Assembly (NCBI GenBank): GCA_013214445.1
Contig: JABSPG010000047.1
Location: 1 to 13,266 of the forward strand
Source: Ekhidna sp.
GTDB lineage: Bacteria; Bacteroidota; Bacteroidia; Cytophagales; Cyclobacteriaceae
DNA length: 13,266 nucleotides
Reading direction: 5' to 3'
The notes under the pieces were generated by a model, which made no database searches, was not told where the DNA came from, and saw nothing but the letters and a program-made list of their open reading frames with translations. This document shows positions 6,625 to 13,132 of this stretch, in pieces. A program made the translations under genes and the position numbers. Position 1 is the first letter of the stretch. Each line of letters starts with the position of its first letter.

Positions 6625-7392
6625 CTATTTCACTACTCGATAGATGAATTCATTTTCTGGTAGTGCATACCGTCTTATCTCTTCCTCACTAAGCTCATTG
6701 ATCAGCTTGTCTTCATCTACTGTGAACCCAACACTTGCTAGTCTTTCCGCGTAATCTTCACCATACATACGCACATGATCGTCTTGTCCGAAGGCCTTCT
6801 CCCTTTCAGTAGGAGAGGTGATGGATTTGTCTTCATACGTCGTTTTTGGTAACGGGTGGAAAAATGGAACCTGCAGGATTGCCCAACCTCCAGGTTTAAG
6901 TACTCTCTTAATCTCATTTAGTGCTCTGATGTCATCCGCGACGTGCTCTAAGACATGATTGCAAAAAATAATATCTATCGAATTTTCTTCGAATGGGATA
7001 TCGTGGATGTCCATCTTTACTTTAGCGAGAGGAGACTCAATGTCAGCAGTGATGTAATCTAGGTTATCGAGACTTTCAAATCGATCCATGAAACATAGCT
7101 CAGGTGCCACATGCAACATCTTGGCTTTGCGCGTGAAAAAATCGGTTTTCTTCTTGAGATATAGCCAAATAAGTCTGTGTCTTTCCAGTGCTAAACAATG
7201 AGGACATAGGGCGTTGCTTCTGGATTTGAGTCGGCCATATGGTAGAAATTTTCTGAACTGAGATCCACAAACGGTACATTCTACCTTATTTCCTTTGTAG
7301 AAAACACCTACTATTCTTAGTGCAATGTGACTAAACAATTGAAGATACTTTCTTGGGATTTTTCTGAGGAAAAAAGAAATCAAAAACTTCAC
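6625..7392 (-). CDS. Zn-ribbon SAM-dependent methyltransferase
   Basis: A 255-residue class I methyltransferase. A basic, partly hydrophobic N-terminus is followed by a zinc-ribbon-like pair CTVC (39-42) and CPHC (63-66), with 'FRKFLPYGR' between them, then the Rossmann fold: motif I-like MLHVAPE (92-98), TADIES (acidic loop at about 117), FCNHVLEHVADD (143-154) and VLKPGGW (164-170). The segment TYEDKSITSPTEREKAFGQDDHVRMYG is typical of this Bacteroidota family, which I recognise by sequence but whose substrate is unknown. The start is GTG 7392; family members begin with a similar MKF.I..LLR..P segment, and no ATG occurs before motif I. It converges on the broken DUF2490 gene (12-nt gap) and is divergent from the small secreted protein gene. 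Confidence 0.85.
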   Translation of the reverse strand: MKFLISFFLRKIPRKYLQLFSHIALRIVGVFYKGNKVECTVCGSQFRKFLPYGRLKSRSNALCPHCLALERHRLIWLYLKKKTDFFTRKAKMLHVAPELCFMDRFESLDNLDYITADIESPLAKVKMDIHDIPFEENSIDIIFCNHVLEHVADDIRALNEIKRVLKPGGWAILQVPFFHPLPKTTYEDKSITSPTEREKAFGQDDHVRMYGEDYAERLASVGFTVDEDKLINELSEEEIRRYALPENEFIYRVVK

Positions 7393-7429
7393 TGGGTGCT
7401 CATTTTGGCACGCAAGTTATTTATTCAGC

Positions 7430-7450
7430 TTGCTACCAGCAATCATTGCT
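7430..7450. repeat. Alternating inverted repeat in divergent promoter region
   Basis: TTGCT-ACC-AGCAA-TCA-TTGCT: three 5-bp units in alternating orientation separated by 3 nt. The right-hand pair extends to the 13-bp palindrome AGCAATCATTGCT (7438-7450). It lies between the divergent methyltransferase and small secreted protein genes, a natural place for a shared operator, but chance cannot be excluded. Confidence 0.35.
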
Positions 7451-7475
7451 AAAAATTTATCTATTTTGTTCTCCA

Positions 7476-7886
7476 ATGAGGTTTCTGCTAGCTTTTGTTT
7501 TTGTGTTATTTATGGGATTTCAATCCTTTGGTCAAAAAGAATCCACTGCGAAAGATGTGTTTCCTACTGAAAATCTCTCATTTAATAAAGATGCCAATAG
7601 GAAGTCCAACGAACCGAAGCGAAAGAGGATTTCTTTGATCTACGTCCCAAACGCCGATAAGATTTTGTATGGGAACCCTTGTGCTACGCAAGAGACACAT
7701 AAGATGGGTTTTGAGTATATCGTAGAGCCTCACAGCAATGGTGGAAGTCGTTCCAGAGCTGGCAAGTTTTTAAATAATCTTTGGGTGAAAACTAAGCTGG
7801 TTTTTACCAGATCTCCCTTTTGGAAGCAAATTCTAAAAAGTAAGATTAATAGGTGTCGAACGATGAGTGGTGATTTGGTAGGATAG
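7476..7886 (+). CDS. Small secreted protein, function unknown
   Basis: A 136-residue protein starting at ATG 7476, chosen because it begins a clear signal peptide (MRFLLAFVFVLFMGFQSFGQ) that fits cleavage after FGQ; an upstream TTG at 7446 would add residues before it. The mature part is basic. It starts with a low-complexity linker (about 21-50), followed by RISLIYVPNADKILYGNPCATQETHKMGFEY, SRAGKFLNNLWVKTKLVFTRSPFWKQIL and a terminal MSGDLVG. This looks like a conserved hypothetical of Cytophagales and related groups, but I cannot name a family or a function. Two cysteines remain in the mature protein (in NPCAT and NRCRT). It diverges from the methyltransferase gene and converges on the DnaJ-TPR gene. 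Confidence 0.65.
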   Translation: MRFLLAFVFVLFMGFQSFGQKESTAKDVFPTENLSFNKDANRKSNEPKRKRISLIYVPNADKILYGNPCATQETHKMGFEYIVEPHSNGGSRSRAGKFLNNLWVKTKLVFTRSPFWKQILKSKINRCRTMSGDLVG

Positions 7887-7983
7887 CCTTCATAAAGTCG
7901 GGATAAGTGAATGGTTGTCTTTGTTTTTCAAGAGATATCAACATCTGAGCATTTCCAAAGCGGAATTTTAGAATAACCGGTCG

Positions 7984-9168
7984 TTACCTACAGAAACTTG
8001 GAGTTTCACCGATCCATCCTCGATCTCTTGCTCCACCGTATTCAACACAGGCTAGGTACTGTTCTCCTTGTTTTTCGTAAGCATGTGCAGTAGTTATGTA
8101 TGATATGGCACTATCAGGCCAGACATACTTGTTCCAGTCTGCTGCTTTGATGGCCATTTCTGAGTCTTCCAACTGCAAGTAGACATCTGCCAAACTTGTA
8201 TATAGGTAAAAATGAGATTTTGGCAGGTATTTTTCGTTGATTACCAGTGCATAGCCATCGCCGTAGTAGGTCTTGTATCTTTTGATAGCAAGTTTGTGAG
8301 CAATTAGGAGATGATCCAATGCCTCATCCAGATCATTCAACTCATATCTGTGAATCTCGGCAATTTTCACAAGCGAGGATATAATCTCGTACTCCCCCAC
8401 TAGAAAGTCTTTGAGTATAGCAATTGCTTTATCAGGTTGATTTGTGCGCTTGTAAGCCTCTGCCAATTTTTGTTTTACTTCATAATGTGGTAATGTAGGA
8501 GCTAGTTCTTGAACCATTTCGTATAGTCCGATGGCCTTTTCGTAATTACTATTTTGGAATGCATTGTCTCCTTTAACGACCATCGCGTCAAGCATGGAGC
8601 TTTTGAATGCTTTAATGTCCGATTCCTCTGATCTGAAAAAGCTTAGACCCGTCATTATTTCAAATGCTCTTTTGTATTCCCCTTGTTCAAAGAAGTCCTT
8701 TGCTTCCAAATAGCTACTCCGCCTTTCGGCTAGTAGGGTTTCTTTTCGATGATCGTCATATTCCTGTTTCATCCACACCCCCGACATTACCAATAAAGCC
8801 ACCAGAAAGGTAAAGCCAAATGCATAGGCTGTAGCTTTCGCATTTTGTTTATAATCTACTTTTTGGTGTGCATACCTTGCTCGAGCATGATTCTTCCATG
8901 AAGTTGAATTTGGAGGTCGATAACTATAAGGCCTTGGCTCATTGGCGAATTGCTGGTATTTGAGTTTGAGATCAAAACGTGCTTTTTCGTATTCATCTGA
9001 TAGTACCTGATGCGCTACATTGATTTCTTTAAATTTTTCCTCCATCTCTGGTTTCCCAGGATGTTTATCTGGGTGGTATTTGACCGCAAGTCTTTTGAAT
9101 GCAGACTTGATCTGTGCAGGAGTTGCATCTTCAGAGAGGCCTAATACATGGTAGTAGTTGGTGATCAT
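7984..9168 (-). CDS. Membrane-anchored DnaJ-domain TPR protein
   Basis: A 394-residue protein. The N-terminal J domain (about residues 3-65) has the Hsp70-stimulating HPD motif at 32-34 (KYHPDKHPG) and the usual flanking helices (IKSAFKRLAVK, FKEINVAHQVLSD). A basic linker is followed by one membrane span at about 112-132 (AYAFGFTFLVALLVMSGVW). The C-terminal part is helical with TPR-like repeats (NAFQNSNYEKAIGLYEMV, KLAEAYKRTNQPDKAIAILKDF, SLADVYLQLEDSEMAIKAA, TAHAYEKQGEQYLACVEYG). The charge pattern suggests N-in, placing the J domain with cytoplasmic DnaK and the TPR part outside. It lacks the Gly/Phe and zinc domains, so it is not DnaJ itself. ATG 9168 starts six codons inside a longer frame and gives the standard MITNYYHVLGL J-domain start. 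It follows crcB by 42 nt. Confidence 0.85.
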   Translation of the reverse strand: MITNYYHVLGLSEDATPAQIKSAFKRLAVKYHPDKHPGKPEMEEKFKEINVAHQVLSDEYEKARFDLKLKYQQFANEPRPYSYRPPNSTSWKNHARARYAHQKVDYKQNAKATAYAFGFTFLVALLVMSGVWMKQEYDDHRKETLLAERRSSYLEAKDFFEQGEYKRAFEIMTGLSFFRSEESDIKAFKSSMLDAMVVKGDNAFQNSNYEKAIGLYEMVQELAPTLPHYEVKQKLAEAYKRTNQPDKAIAILKDFLVGEYEIISSLVKIAEIHRYELNDLDEALDHLLIAHKLAIKRYKTYYGDGYALVINEKYLPKSHFYLYTSLADVYLQLEDSEMAIKAADWNKYVWPDSAISYITTAHAYEKQGEQYLACVEYGGARDRGWIGETPSFCR

Positions 9169-9210
9169 ACAGGATTGTGAATACACATAACGAAAAAGAG
9201 CGATTAAAGA

Positions 9211-9576
9211 TTATGCTTTTGAAGCTATATATAAACCAGTTAGACAGACCAGCAGGCCTCCGATGAGACTCAAAGAAGAATAAAGAATGAATTGTGCGAT
9301 CAATCCCGCTTTGAGTAGGCGTATTCCATCTAAAGCAAAAGTAGAGTACGTAGTAAATCCTCCACAGAGCCCTGTAATCAAAAATAGACTGGACTGTTGA
9401 TTGATTTTGACCAATCCTCCACTAAGCAATCCAATGACTAGGCACCCAATTAAGTTTACTGCTAGTGTACTTAGGTAAGTCTTTTCGGCAAAGGTTTTCG
9501 CAGTAAGCAAATACAAGGAGTATCTACCAGAACTGCCTAAAAATCCTCCTAAGCCAACGATAAGAATTTCTTTCAT
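9211..9576 (-). CDS. crcB: Fluoride channel CrcB/FluC
   Basis: A 121-residue, four-helix membrane protein of the dual-topology fluoride channel family, which lets F- leave the cytoplasm. Signature segments are present: GGFLGSSGRY (10-19, usually GGxxGAxxRY), AVNLIGC with the pore Asn at 41, and GLCGGFTTYSTFALD (69-83) with the helix-3 break and central Na+ site. The protein is full length and begins and ends as expected. It starts 12 nt after the stop of the acpH-like gene and precedes the DnaJ-TPR gene, so the three are probably one transcript. No fluoride riboswitch sequence was recognised ahead of it or ahead of the operon, so control by fluoride is not indicated. Confidence 0.95.
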   Translation of the reverse strand: MKEILIVGLGGFLGSSGRYSLYLLTAKTFAEKTYLSTLAVNLIGCLVIGLLSGGLVKINQQSSLFLITGLCGGFTTYSTFALDGIRLLKAGLIAQFILYSSLSLIGGLLVCLTGLYIASKA

Positions 9577-9588
9577 ACTATAAAAATG

Positions 9589-10164
9589 CTATTTGAAGTT
9601 CGCTACATGTACTTGTAGATCTGGGAAAAAACGACGAAACTCATTTTCAAAAGCCTCATAGTTTTCTTCCAAGGCTTTTGAAGCATGCTCCATTTTGCTT
9701 TCGAATTTGGTACGTCTACTCATTCCGGATAAAGCCCTGTCAATACCTTCAATGTACTGGTAATTGTAAAGCCAGTTGTCTTTCGACATGTAACCAAGCA
9801 TGTGTTTTACTCCTTTAGGTAGGATCTCAGAATATTTTTCGATGTTATGATAGAATCCTCTTGTGAAATCAAGGAGGGGTATTTGCGAAAATTCTCCCCA
9901 GAATTTAGCGAGGAAGTGATCGTAAAAAATGTCTACGATCACTGGAGCATAATGCCTGAATTGATCTCTTAGTCGAACTTTGCTTTCAAGAACGACTGGG
10001 TGAGTATCAGTATAATGATCTATGCTTCTGTGTAGTCGGATTCCATTTTGAACCTCTTCTCCATATTCTTTCATTTGTGATCCTTTCACGAAATCTCCAA
10101 TAAAATTCCCAACTAAGACCTGCTCATTGGAGCCACTGAGAAATATGTGAGCTAGAAAATTCAT
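9589..10164 (-). CDS. acpH: Acyl carrier protein phosphodiesterase-type protein
   Basis: A 191-residue protein of the AcpH/DUF479 family, related to HD-type metal phosphodiesterases. AcpH removes the 4'-phosphopantetheine arm from holo-ACP. Recognisable features are the start MNFLAHIFLS (His6), GNFIGDFVKG (Asp24), the GIRLHRSIDHYTDTHP block (41-56, with His45 and Asp49) and DIFYDHFLAKFW (78-89), all characteristic and probably metal-binding. Length is normal for the family. It is the first gene of the minus-strand set followed by crcB (12 nt) and the DnaJ-TPR gene. Whether the Bacteroidota form acts on ACP is inferred from the family. Its upstream region is shared with the divergent TerB-like gene; no clear minus-strand promoter was seen there. 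Confidence 0.85.
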   Translation of the reverse strand: MNFLAHIFLSGSNEQVLVGNFIGDFVKGSQMKEYGEEVQNGIRLHRSIDHYTDTHPVVLESKVRLRDQFRHYAPVIVDIFYDHFLAKFWGEFSQIPLLDFTRGFYHNIEKYSEILPKGVKHMLGYMSKDNWLYNYQYIEGIDRALSGMSRRTKFESKMEHASKALEENYEAFENEFRRFFPDLQVHVANFK

Positions 10165-10198
10165 TTTATCCTACACAAGATAATTCAAAATTGGACAG

Positions 10199-10230
10199 TT
10201 TGAGATTTACCAACGGTCATCTTACTTTTG
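10199..10230 (+). promoter_or_regulatory. Bacteroidota-type promoter for TerB-like gene
   Basis: TTTG at 10199-10202 and TACTTTTG at 10223-10230 match the Bacteroidota primary sigma consensus (TTTG, about 20 nt, TANNTTTG) exactly, with a 20-nt spacer. Transcription would begin near 10236, about 30 nt before the proposed ATC start and 73 nt before the first ATG of the TerB-like gene. Confidence 0.75.
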
Positions 10231-10266
10231 TATTCTAGTCTTACTTTAAGAAAATAGGGAGAAGTC

Positions 10267-10683
10267 ATCGAAAGTAATTTTCTAAATATCGCCAGATCAC
10301 ATTTAAACATGCTCGTGCAACTCGCTCGTGTTGATGGAGTAGTGGTTCAGGAGGAGATTGATTTGATCAAGCAAATCGGGAAAGCTAATGGCATGTCTGC
10401 TGAAGAGATCAGCGAGAGCTTCGAAGATCCTTCCATCATTGAAGGTTTGGATACACTCACCGACGATCAACGGTATGACTACCTATACAATGTCGTTCAG
10501 CTGATGAAGATAGATGGACGTATATACAAGGAGGAGATCAAATTTTGCGCTAAGATTGCTAGTAAATTGGGATATGATGAAGACGTCCTTCGTGAGATGA
10601 TGTTAAAGATCTACAGTGATCCGCATATTACTACAGATAAACAGACCCTAAAGGCAAAAATCCAAACCTATCTCCGGAAGTGA
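10267..10683 (+). CDS. TerB-like helical protein, unusual start
   Basis: An all-helical protein of 124 residues from ATG 10309, or 138 if it starts at ATC 10267. It has two similar halves, each with an acidic metal-binding-type loop: LVQLARVDGVVVQEEIDLI and VVQLMKIDGRIYKEEIKFC. This is the TerB/tellurite-resistance-fold pattern 'AxADGxIsxxE'. The family is linked to membrane stress and metal responses, but the role here is unknown. The first helix normally begins about 10 residues before the ADG-like motif. The frame is open upstream to a stop at 10255 and encodes a fitting helix (SNFLNIARSHLN) but contains no ATG, GTG or TTG. ATC 10267 is preceded by a GGGAGAAG Shine-Dalgarno-like site, while ATG 10309 has none. 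The stop overlaps the GTG of the next gene. Confidence 0.7.
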   Translation: MESNFLNIARSHLNMLVQLARVDGVVVQEEIDLIKQIGKANGMSAEEISESFEDPSIIEGLDTLTDDQRYDYLYNVVQLMKIDGRIYKEEIKFCAKIASKLGYDEDVLREMMLKIYSDPHITTDKQTLKAKIQTYLRK

Positions 10684-11102
10684 AACAACTGTTTTTCTTC
10701 TTAATTTCTATTTCTTCAATCATTTGCTGTGCTCAGAGTTCTGATGAACTAAACATTCGTAAAGTTTTGGCAGATCAGCAAGCGTGTTGGAATGAAGGGG
10801 ACCTGGAATGTTTTATGGAGGGTTACTGGAAATCAGATAGACTCATATTCATTGGTAGTAAAGGTGTTACTTATGGCTGGCAAAAGACATTAGATAATTA
10901 CAAGAGCAGCTACCCAAACAGAACTGCTATGGGCCAGCTCACCTTTGATTTGATTTCGTTGGAGCCTCTGAGCGAAGACTTTTGGTCTGTTATCGGAAAG
11001 TGGACATTGAATCGTGAAAATGACAGGCTCAGCGGACATTTCTCATTAATCTTTCGTCGTTTAGGTCAGGAGTGGGTTATTATATCGGATCATTCCAGTT
11101 AG
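10680..11102 (+). CDS. Secreted NTF2-like (DUF4440/SnoaL-fold) protein
   Basis: A 140-residue exported protein. The start is GTG 10680, which overlaps the previous gene's TGA as GTGA, a clear sign of translational coupling. The signal peptide is MKQLFFFLISISSIICCAQ; the two cysteines do not form a standard lipobox, so lipoprotein status is uncertain. The mature part has the NTF2-like pattern of DUF4440 proteins: an N-terminal helix IRKVLADQQACWNEGDLECFMEGYW, then SDRLIFIGSKGVTYGWQKTLDNYKSSYP, and beta strands ending with GHFSLIFRRLGQEWVIISDHSS. Such proteins form cone-shaped ligand-binding dimers and some are enzymes; no activity can be assigned. Co-expression with the TerB-like protein is likely. 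Confidence 0.8.
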   Translation: MKQLFFFLISISSIICCAQSSDELNIRKVLADQQACWNEGDLECFMEGYWKSDRLIFIGSKGVTYGWQKTLDNYKSSYPNRTAMGQLTFDLISLEPLSEDFWSVIGKWTLNRENDRLSGHFSLIFRRLGQEWVIISDHSS

Positions 11103-11176
11103 TCATTTCTATATTTTGTATTTAGTGAATATTTAAGTAGATTATATTCTATTTTAAATTTTAATATGATCTAAAT

Positions 11177-11632
11177 ATGGTAATGAGCTATAGAGGAGCA
11201 GAAGCTCCAAAACCCCAGGAAGTACAAGCAATAACAGTAGAAGATTACATGGCTCGGAAGCTCATTACGTTTAGTCCTGATCAGCCAATGTATGAAGTGA
11301 TTGATTCACTAATGAGCCATAGGATATCTGGAGGTCCGGTCGTGAGCAAGGAAGGAGAGCTGGTCGGAGTGATTTCGGAAGGGGATTGTCTAAAGGAAGT
11401 AGCAAAGGGAAAATACCATAATATGCCTATCCTGACTGGAGTGGTTGAAGAGTATATGGCAAAAAATGTGATTACTGTAAGCCCCGATCTCAATATTTTT
11501 GAGGCTGCCAAGATGTTCTTGGAAAAACGCTTAAGAAGGTTCCCTGTCGTACGCAATGGGAAGATTGTAGGTCAGATTAGTCAGAAAGACGTGATGAAAG
11601 CAGTGATGAATGCCAAGAGCTCTACTTGGTAA
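11177..11632 (+). CDS. Two-CBS-domain protein
   Basis: A 151-residue protein made almost wholly of a CBS pair (Bateman module), which senses adenine nucleotides or related ligands. CBS1 is at about residues 22-75 (VEDYMARKLITFSPDQPMYEVIDSL, GGPVVSKEGELVGVISEGDCLK). CBS2 is at about 91-146 (VEEYMAKNVITVSPDLNIFEAAKMF, RRFPVVRNGKIVGQISQKDVMKAV). No catalytic or membrane domain is attached, so it probably acts on a partner or as a small sensor. ATG 11177 opens the frame; ATG 11183, giving MSYRGAEAP, is equally plausible and fits the N-terminus usual in this family. The 74 bases before it are very AT-rich, with only imperfect promoter-like boxes. Confidence 0.9.
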   Translation: MVMSYRGAEAPKPQEVQAITVEDYMARKLITFSPDQPMYEVIDSLMSHRISGGPVVSKEGELVGVISEGDCLKEVAKGKYHNMPILTGVVEEYMAKNVITVSPDLNIFEAAKMFLEKRLRRFPVVRNGKIVGQISQKDVMKAVMNAKSSTW

Positions 11633-11712
11633 AAGCTTCTCAACTTTTTCCAACCAAGTTGCATCAGAATTCATATTAAGCTTCTTCTAGCTTAGAACAA
11701 GTTCGTTTAGAT

Positions 11713-11736
11713 AGTTCAAGTCCATTTAATTGAACT
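11713..11736. repeat. 7-bp inverted repeat upstream of serine hydrolase
   Basis: AGTTCAA (11713-11719) and TTGAACT (11730-11736) are perfect inverted copies around a 10-nt spacer, with no T-run after them. Two weaker dyads lie nearby: CAACTT/AAGTTG (11641-11661) and TTCTA-GCT-TAGAA (11685-11697). This could be an operator for the following gene; no other content was recognised in 11633-11790 apart from the -7-like box at 11762. Confidence 0.35.
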
Positions 11737-11761
11737 GATCTTAAATTTCAGGCAATTCAAA

Positions 11762-11769
11762 TAGATTTG
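11762..11769 (+). promoter_or_regulatory. Possible -7 promoter element for serine hydrolase
   Basis: TAGATTTG matches the Bacteroidota -7 consensus TANNTTTG and lies 22 nt before the ATG at 11791. No TTG-type -33 element is at the right distance (the nearest, 11730-11732, is 29 nt away), so the assignment is weak. Confidence 0.35.
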
Positions 11770-11790
11770 ATTTCAAAATCATAGTTTGAT

Positions 11791-13038
11791 ATGAAAAGGA
11801 TATTTATTGCACTTCTTTTTTCTTTTTCAGCGCTGGCGTCACACAGTCAGATCAATGTTGATGAGATTGACCAATACATTGAAGAAGCTAGGAAAGACTG
11901 GAATGTGCCAGGGATGGCAGTAGGGATTGTAAAAGACGGGGAAGTTGTACTTAGTAAAGGGTATGGGTTTAAAGAAATCGGGGGAGAGGACAAAGTAGAT
12001 GATAACACCGTTTTCGCAATAGCGTCTAATTCCAAAGCCTTTGTAGCTTCCTGCATAGCAGGGTTGGTGTCGGAGGGTAGAATTTCCTGGAAAGACAAAG
12101 TTCGAGATTACCTCCCATACTTTTCTCTTTATGATAATGATGCTGTGTCTGCAATGGTGACGATAGAAGATTTGTTGTGTCATCGGGTGGGGCTTGGTAC
12201 TTTCAGCGGAGATGTTATTTGGTATAAGTCTGAAAAGACCCCCGAGCAAATTATTAGGCGAGCTGGCAAGGTCCCAGAAGCATTTGAGTTTAGAGATGGC
12301 TATGGATATACGAATCTCATGTTTATTGCGGCTGGCGAGGTGATATGAAAAGTGACAGGAGAACCATGGGAACAATATGTACAAGACAAATTCATGAATC
12401 CACTTGGTATGTCTAGCACAGTGATCAGTATTTCTGATTTAGGGAATAATGTAGCTACTCCACATAAACCAACTTTAGATAATGGGACCATTCCAATCAA
12501 ATGGGCAAGTTGGGATGCACCAAGTGCTGCAGGGGGTATTATTTCCTCATCTACGGATATGACAAAGTGGATGATGATGAATCTAAATGGTGGAAAATGG
12601 AATGATAAACAACTACTAGACAAGGAGCAGCAGAATTTATTGTGGACACCACATAACAACTATACATTGAGTGAACGGTCAAAGGCCTCAATTCCTGGAA
12701 GACATTTTTCCGGTTATGGTCTAGGCTGGGGTGTCATGGACTATTATGGAAATCTGGTAGTTAGTCATGGTGGAGGGTATGATGGCATGTACTCTAGAGT
12801 GATGATGATCCCTGATTTGAAATTAGGAATTGTTGTTTTGACTAACTCAATGGAAGGAATTGCCACACCTCTGGCTTACTACATCGCAAATCAATATTTA
12901 GAGAAAGATAAGAGAGACTGGTCCAGAGAGTACCTAGAAAGGTCAAGATCTAGGAATGTTCATAGAGAAGAGGTGGAGGAAAGAAAGGCCATGAGAAAGA
13001 GTGGTACTGAGCCATCAATTGGCCCATTACTTTGCTGA
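11791..13038 (+). pseudogene. Serine hydrolase (class C beta-lactamase fold), interrupted and C-truncated
   Basis: An exported serine hydrolase of the beta-lactamase/penicillin-binding-protein family (PF00144 type). It has a signal peptide (MKRIFIALLFSFSALASHSQ), the nucleophile motif S79-N-S-K82, the YTN motif at 173-175, and the late HGG motif beginning at His326. Codon 186 (12346-12348) is TGA in frame between GEVI and KVTGEPW, where homologs carry a sense residue; CGA (Arg) to TGA is the simplest change. Both catalytic halves are otherwise intact and in one frame. After about codon 409 (KSGTEPS) homologs continue with a DUF3471-type C-terminal domain, but here the frame enters unrelated RecQ-like DNA and stops after GPLLC (TGA 13036-13038). 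The family acts on peptides, beta-lactams or esters; the substrate is unknown. Confidence 0.8.
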
Positions 13039-13132
13039 TCATGATGCGCCAGAAAAATGTGGTCACTGCTCGGTGTGCCGTGGGCAAGTTGCCTCTTTTC
13101 CCCAACCACAACAAGCGCAGCCTGAATTGGCA
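13010..13132 (+). pseudogene. RecQ helicase zinc-binding segment, fragment
   Basis: In the frame of base 13010 the DNA encodes about 40 residues reading SHQLAHYFADHDAPEKCGHC, then SVCRGQVASFPQPQ. The CGHCSVC cluster (13058-13078) is three of the four cysteines of the RecQ zinc-binding region, preceded by the usual LAHYF helix. The wording is like RecQ helicases of gammaproteobacteria such as Vibrio or Shewanella. Neither the ATPase/helicase body before it nor the downstream domains are present. The segment is joined to the hydrolase gene on the left and to a cohesin-like frame on the right, so it cannot make a working helicase. The junctions are fuzzy to about 15-20 bases. Confidence 0.65.

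Noticed and set aside
6611..6637. AGTAGT/ACTACT inverted repeat between the DUF2490 and methyltransferase genes
   Set aside because: Only 6 bp with a 15-nt loop and no T-run; too weak to call a terminator.
10165..10308. Possible fluoride riboswitch ahead of the acpH-crcB operon
   Set aside because: None of the conserved fluoride-aptamer sequence blocks could be found on the minus strand, and crcB itself has only a 12-nt leader.
11281..11556. A 91-codon minus-strand frame opposite the CBS gene
   Set aside because: It is antisense to a well-supported two-CBS-domain protein and has no features of its own.
11839..12384. A 181-codon minus-strand open frame opposite the serine hydrolase gene
   Set aside because: It is an antisense shadow; the plus strand carries the SxxK and YxN motifs in frame, and the minus product is Ser/His/Pro-rich with no recognisable features.
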